NCBI GenBank assembly: GCA_021464415.1
Contig: CM038468.1
Coordinates: forward strand, 35,948,969 to 36,012,968
Source: Lonicera japonica
Lineage: Eukaryota > Streptophyta > Magnoliopsida > Dipsacales > Caprifoliaceae
Reading direction: 5' to 3'
DNA: 64,000 nucleotides
Part shown: piece by piece, positions 58,913 through 64,000 of the stretch
How positions within the stretch are numbered: position 1 is the first letter of the stretch
Layout: every line of letters begins with the position of its first letter
Made by a program: the position numbers and the translations under genes
Notes under the pieces: generated by a model
What the model was told of the DNA's origin: nothing
The model's database searches: none
The model's input: the letters and a program-made list of their open reading frames with translations, nothing else

Positions 58913-60888
58913 TTAATCGGAGCCATAATGAAAATCGACATCACTACTGCATAGCCCAGATTCATCATCATAATCATCAACATAATCAGAATCATAATCA
59001 TCAACATCATCACAAAGACAAGAACCCTCGCATTTGAAAGTTGTAATATGTGAGGCAAGGTTCAGTATCTCTGCGTCGTCACTTTCAAAACCTATGCAAT
59101 TACTAACATCCATATACTCAAGATTTTTGCAGCCATTTAGAATAATCACCAAATCACTTCTTTCAAATTTGCATCGCCTCAGATCCAAGCCTTTTATGTT
59201 CGGCAAGAGAGTCGCAATTGCAATTGCCTCGTCACTAGAAATTTTAGCATTTGTTACAGATAGTTCAATGAAGTTCTTGCAATGAAGGTTTATTTGGGCA
59301 ATTATTTCTTCCAAATCTAGGCTGAATTGAAGCATTAATGTCTGTAGATTCTTCAATTTGTTGATCATGCTAGGAATAATGAAATCTTCATGGTTATAAA
59401 TCACCGAAGAAGGAAGTTTCAGAAGCTTCAATAAGGGACACCTGTGTTACAAAAGTATATACAACAATTACGTAATACAATTATAAAATATATAAATTTC
59501 GCCTCCTAGAGTTATATATATTTGCAAATTATTCAACACTGTGTTTGCTTGGAAAATATTATTAATTCCACTGTCCCAAATTGAAAATCAAAATTTTCTT
59601 TAATATTTGGAAGGAATTGAACATTTTTTCCCATCAATATTTGCAAGATATATATAATTTCCTTAATAGAATATTTTCAAAAACAAGTTAATTAACTTAC
59701 CTACTTAAAAATGAATGCTATCCTGTTAATACTTTGAACCCTATATACGATATGCCACGGGTGCAAATTAAAGATATATAAAATTTTGAGTTTCCATGTT
59801 TATCTCTATCATCACTCGTGCCAAAATCATTATTCATGACATCTTCACTTTGAACCACACTAGTCTTTATCCTTTATACATTTTCAGAATTCAAAATCAT
59901 TACCCTAACTTATAATATAGATATGTATGATCAAGCATAAAGTTATAATTTGATAAGAACATGTATTTACATGTATTGATGGGCATATATTTTTTTTTTT
60001 TGGCAATACATGTGTATAAAAATTATACACATGTATTGGTACTCAATTATTGACAAAATTAAGTTCATTTAGATTGAGGTAATAAGAAGGAAAGTAAAGG
60101 AAAAGAGGAGGAGGAGGAGGAGTGGTTACAAATCACTTGTTTTGATAGATTTATAATAGAAAGAAAAAGGAGGGAATGGCCGGGATTGTCAATCCTCTCT
60201 ATTTTGTTTCGTCTAATATTGGAACTGAAATGAAATTTTTTTTTAATGAATTATTTACTCTAGTGCCCTAATTTGTTAACCTGCAATATATTAAATCACA
60301 TTACTTCCCTTTCCTTTATTCTTTTTATCCAAACAAGAGTTATTTACATTATTTACTTTTCCATCCTTACTTATCCTTATCCAAGCAATAATTTTTTTAT
60401 AAGACGAAAGCACGGAATGGCAAAATTGGAAGACCAAAAACTTGACACGGCTTCAAAGCCAACAAATTCCCTTCCGATTTTATAAAATAGTAGACATATT
60501 AAATCACGTGATTCTGTACGATATCGAAATGCATATATATATATATATATATATGTAGTACCATGCATAATTTAAATACTTACTCCTCCGAGGCATAAAT
60601 AATATCCTTGATATTACAATCGTCGGGAAGAGCAAGTCTAGTAGCACTTCTTTGGCTACGATCCACTGCACCCTTTAGCAAACGTTCAGGGTCAATGAAC
60701 CATGGAAATCTTGAATCTTCAAGATCTTTGGGGAAAATAAGAGATTGCCAACAGAGAGGATTGAGAGTTGCTTTGTACCAAGATTTGCAAACAAATGGTA
60801 CATCCAATGCAAGTGACTCTATTCCCACTCTCCCAAATATATTCACCAAGCAATCCATTTCCATGTCTTCCCATTTCCTTCCCTCCAT
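58913..60888 (-). CDS. F-box/LRR protein, gene C (two coding exons)
   Basis: Predicted 277-residue protein. Exon 1 is 60888-60584 and exon 2 is 59441-58913, with a 1142-bp phase-2 intron having the same GTAAGT donor and ACACAG acceptor. The F-box is as in A and B, with one change (LVNIFGRV for LVNILGRV). It lacks the 18-bp duplication in exon 1, so the linker reads DLEDSRFPWFIDPERL. Leucine-rich repeats follow (LKLLKLPSSV, LKNLQTLML, LPNIKGLDL, CKNLEYMDVSNC). The tail is longer and strongly acidic (DDVDDYDSDYVDDYDDE), from GAT/GAC-rich trinucleotide sequence at 58960-59020. A GT-AG pair at 60993-60892 suggests the 5'-UTR intron. It is the most diverged of the three copies. Role inferred: SCF substrate receptor. 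Confidence 0.85.
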
Positions 60889-60993
60889 TCTCTGCGAACA
60901 AAAAGCGAAAAAAAAACAAAATTTATTTTGTTAATATAATTTTTCATGTACTCTTCTTTGCTTTCGACCAATATCAAGAGACTAGTTGCTAAC

Positions 60994-61882
60994 TTGTGCC
61001 TAAGGCACTGCTTAACGTTACCCATGCCAAAGAAAATCTCACTTTTGAAAAAGTATCTTACAATTTTAACCACAGTTTTATTTTTTTATCATTTACAAAT
61101 TCTTAAATTAAAATTCAAAAAATACTCTTTATTATCATTTAGATTAGACCGTAACTCAAGCCAAATTAAGGCATTATCAGTTTATCACACCAGAAATAGC
61201 ATCTTGCCATCTTGACAAAACAATTTTTTATCCGTTAAATTTTTAAGATTCAAAAAATATTACCCCTTATTATATAGATTGCCACAAAAACTAGTAATAT
61301 GTCAGCAACCAATTCTAGACCATCTGCACAAATCTACACAAATTTTTAATAGATCTTCGCATATCTAAACAAATTTCCGTGGATCTAGCACTATATATAT
61401 ACACACGTATAACTTACCAAATACGATTCGGTCTTACTATGAGCGACAAATCAGAGATCTTCTTCGATTTTCTTGGATCTGCATATTCCTTGTCTTGGTC
61501 GTCTATTTTAGATTTGAGAGAGAAAGAGAGAGTGAGCTGATTGTGAGTATACTAAGTTACTAACTTTGAGAGAGGGAGAAAGTAACATTATTGCGCGTGA
61601 AGTGGAAAGTGACAAAGTGTAATTATTAATGTCGTTGGATAAGAAAACAAAAAATGATAGTGAAATTATGATGTGTGTTAAATTGTAAAATAAGTTAGAA
61701 CTATGTTGTGAAATATTTTTCATCTCGTATTAATTTAGAGCATCTCAAATGCTAACATGAATTAGATGTACCAAAAACACAAATATATAAGCAAGTATAA
61801 ATATATGATTCCTATGTGACACTCAAAATTTTGTCAATAAAATTGCTAGTGATATTATTCATGAACTTTTTTAATTAAAAAA
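60994..61882. other. Upstream region of gene C
   Basis: It aligns patchily with the upstream regions of A and B, with many small deletions. It ends at the Mutator-like element at 61883. No defined promoter motif. Confidence 0.5.
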
Positions 61883-63140
61883 GGCTTACCGACCAATTTA
61901 ACCAACAAACTTTACTACTTTTTTCACTTTGTTCACTAAATTTTTTTTTTCTCCAAAAAGTACACCGTACTGTTTGAAATGTTTCTATTTAGTCTAACCG
62001 TTTAACTTCGATTAATTTGAGTGAATGTAAATTTGATGCGGCAATTCGGCTGGACAATTTGTCAACAAATGAGTAGCAAAAATAAATAAATAAAAATAAG
62101 CTTCATCATCTTCGGCGAGCTGCCAGAGTTAAATATACTCTCTCGCTTGAGCTCCAAGTCCTCTCTCTCTGGCACAGTTATCTCTGTCGAGATTCTCCAG
62201 CGAGCTTTTGTAGTTAATTTTCGGGATGAAAGTGCTCTGTTTTGATTGAAACTTACACCCAACAGCCTAAGTTAATTCCTCAGATGAAAATGCTCTATTC
62301 TTTTATTTCACTTTGGCATGCTCTGTTTTTTAAAGCTTTTAGGAACTCTCTGAAGAGGGAATTGTCTGAGAGATAAAGGAGTTGAAGAGTTAATTTAGAC
62401 TCAACTGCTCAAGTTAATTTCTCATATGAAAGTGTTCTGTTTTGATTGAAGCTAAAGTCCAATTGCCAAAGTTAATTCCTCTAAAAAAAGCCATGTCATC
62501 TCTAGCAAGCTACCATATATAAATACTCTCTCTCAGTGAGCTCCAAGTCCTCTCTCCGGCAAAGTTATCTCGTCGAGATTCTCTAACGAGCTTTTGTAAT
62601 TAATTCTCGGGATGAAAGTACTTTTTTTTGATTGGAATTTAGACCTAATTGCGTAAGTTTATTCTTCAGACGAATGTGCTCTGTTCTTTTATTTAACTTT
62701 GGCATGCTCTGTTTTATAAAGCTTCTGGGAACTCTCTGAAGAGGGAATTATCGAATCAATTGAGGAGCCGAAGAGTTAATTTCCTCATAGGAATTAACTA
62801 TAGCAGCTCAACGGTGATGACGTGGAGCTTAGGCAAGAAAGAGAGAGGACTTGGAGCTCAAGCGAGAGAGAGTTTAACTCTGGCAGCTCACCGGAGATGA
62901 CGTGTTTTTTTTTTTTTTTTTGCAACTCATTTGTTGACAAATTGTCCAGCTAGATTGCCGCGTGTATAATTAGTTGCCACATCAAATTTCCACCGACTTA
63001 ACTTAAGGGAAGTTAAATGGTTTGACTAAATATAAACATCTTAAAGAGTACAATGTGGGTTTTGGCAAAAAAAAATAATTTAGTGACTAAACTGAAAAAA
63101 GTGGTGTAAAGTTCGTTGGTTAAGTTGGTCATTATGCAAC
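61883..63140. mobile_element. Mutator-like element with long terminal inverted repeats, non-autonomous
   Basis: The first about 280 bp (61883-62161) and the inverse of the last about 290 bp (62848-63140) match, for example TTTAACCAACAAACTTTAC against TTAACCAACGAACTTTAC and CTGGACAATTTGTCAACAAA in both. The interior holds two direct copies of a roughly 390-bp segment (about 62100-62400 and 62500-62800). Long inverted repeats without a transposase fit a Mutator-like foldback element. A clear 9-bp target duplication was not found because the flanks are A-rich. Genes A and B lack it at the matching place. Confidence 0.75.
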
Positions 63141-63209
63141 AAAAAAATTATCAAGAATATGGATCTTATTTGATAGATCTTGACAAATATTTTTTAACAA
63201 TATCAATTT

Positions 63210-63359
63210 GGTAATGATATTAACATTACACAAAAAGTATTCTAGCACTCTAAAATCATTTTTAGTGACAAAAAAGTGTTCCAAAAGATCTATATAAAAT
63301 GTCACTAAAGATGATTTTGGAGTGCTAGAATACTTTTGTGGAGTGTTAATATCATTACC
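63210..63359. mobile_element. Foldback MITE-like hairpin upstream of gene C
   Basis: The left arm starts GGTAATGATATTAACATTAC and the right arm is its inverse, with about 60-bp arms nearly fully paired around a short loop. It is the best preserved of three copies (see 26004 and 52570). Confidence 0.85.
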
Positions 63360-63713
63360 TTATAAATTTTATTAAAAGTAGAATTATAAATTAAAAGTTA
63401 AAATATTTTAAAGTTTTAAAAATGAAATATTAAAGTAAAAAGAGAAAATTGGTTCTAAGTACCTCCTCCATAATAATATTCAAGTCAAGGATAACTTATT
63501 ATTCAAAACTAGATATAGGACTTCCTCCACAATTTGTTTTAACCAAAAAGACAATTTTCAAATTTTTGTTCACTAAAAGGATACATCCTATTTTTTGAAT
63601 GGTCAATTATACTCTTATTACAATATTTTATTTTTTTACTACCATTGGTGGTTGTTAAGCATCACCAATTACTTTTGCCACCACTGCCCACTGGAGCTCC
63701 GGCAAGAATTTTT
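63360..63713. other. AT-rich non-coding stretch
   Basis: Its first 70 bp continue the similarity to 26158 onward. After that nothing is recognised. Confidence 0.5.
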
Positions 63714-64000
63714 ATATAGTGCAAAAATAAATATGCAAAAATTTACGTCTTTAATTGCTTCCATATTTAGTGCAAAAATGAATTTGTAAAAAAAAAATAT
63801 CTTAATTTGTCTAAGGATTTGTAGTAAAAACATAAAACTTGTATCATTAGTTTTTGCGAATTTAGTGCATTAACATTTTGCACAAAAAATATATCATGAG
63901 TTGCTTAAGAATTTAGTACAAAAGCAAATTTGCACTAAAATATGTGTCATTAGTTTATTTCGGATTTAGTGGGAAAATTGATTTGTACTAAAAATATATC
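63714..64000. repeat. Degenerate tandem repeat of about 50 bp, running off the right edge
   Basis: Units begin ATTTAGTGCAAAA or a close variant and carry TTTGCACTAAAATAT-type words. About six units are visible, starting near 63714, 63764, 63820, 63858, 63909 and 63962. Confidence 0.65.

Noticed and set aside
1..64000. CRISPR arrays, bacterial operons, integrons or phage genes
   Set aside because: No regularly spaced identical repeats with unique spacers and no prokaryotic gene families; splice sites, LTR elements and LINEs show plant nuclear DNA.
1..64000. tRNA or rRNA genes
   Set aside because: The only tRNA-like matches are the 11-18-bp retrotransposon primer-binding sites; no full cloverleaf was seen.

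Overview
The window is AT-rich plant nuclear DNA, most likely from a eudicot. It holds spliced F-box/LRR genes, plant Ty3/Athila-type and Ty1/Copia LTR retrotransposons, plant L1-type LINEs with DUF4283/zinc-knuckle ORF1 and a C-terminal RNase H, and several small inverted-repeat DNA transposons. I see no rRNA, tRNA, CRISPR or prokaryotic feature. The species cannot be named from the sequence.

Host genes. Three closely related two-exon F-box/leucine-rich-repeat genes lie on the minus strand: gene A (22822-24775), gene B (49057-51344) and gene C (58913-60888). Each has a phase-2 coding intron and a probable short 5'-UTR intron. They are the only likely protein-coding host genes. Their expected role is substrate recognition in SCF-type ubiquitin ligases.

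Architecture. The genes sit in a tandem segmental duplication. Unit 1 runs from about 8150 to 31302 and unit 2 from about 35098 to beyond 63360. Each unit is ordered: shared non-coding segment, A/B-type gene, its upstream region, an old L1 fragment, then the 3' flank of a second, C-type gene. In unit 2 that second gene is gene C. In unit 1 only its 3' flank survives (31030-31302), and it abuts a 3'-truncated LINE, so a fourth F-box gene appears to have been lost. A partial earlier copy of the shared segment lies at 2745-3660.

Mobile elements. Because the units are paralogous, several insertions in one unit have an empty site in the other. Unit 1 carries LINE-1 (10331-20512, 16-bp target duplication) with a nested, decayed Copia element (14174-18589), an hAT-like element (20840-21886), a Harbinger-like MITE (27269-27760) and a solo LTR (28512-29960). 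Unit 2 carries a very young Athila element (35549-46136, target duplication TCAAT, LTRs differing at about 5 of 1805 positions), a palindromic MITE in the intron of gene B (49575-49885), a rearranged three-LTR remnant (54628-57524) and a Mutator-like long-inverted-repeat element upstream of gene C (61883-63140). The left end of the window holds the 5' LTR of another Athila-like element (251-1868) and a badly decayed Copia element (3975-8032).

The window is best read as a small F-box gene cluster expanded by tandem duplication and then filled independently in each copy by transposons. I found no wholly new biological system. The most informative items are the lost fourth gene, the three-LTR remnant, the triplicated 16-bp palindromes in an LTR family, the ATGA stop-start overlap in two unrelated LINEs, and the defective but very recently inserted Athila copy.
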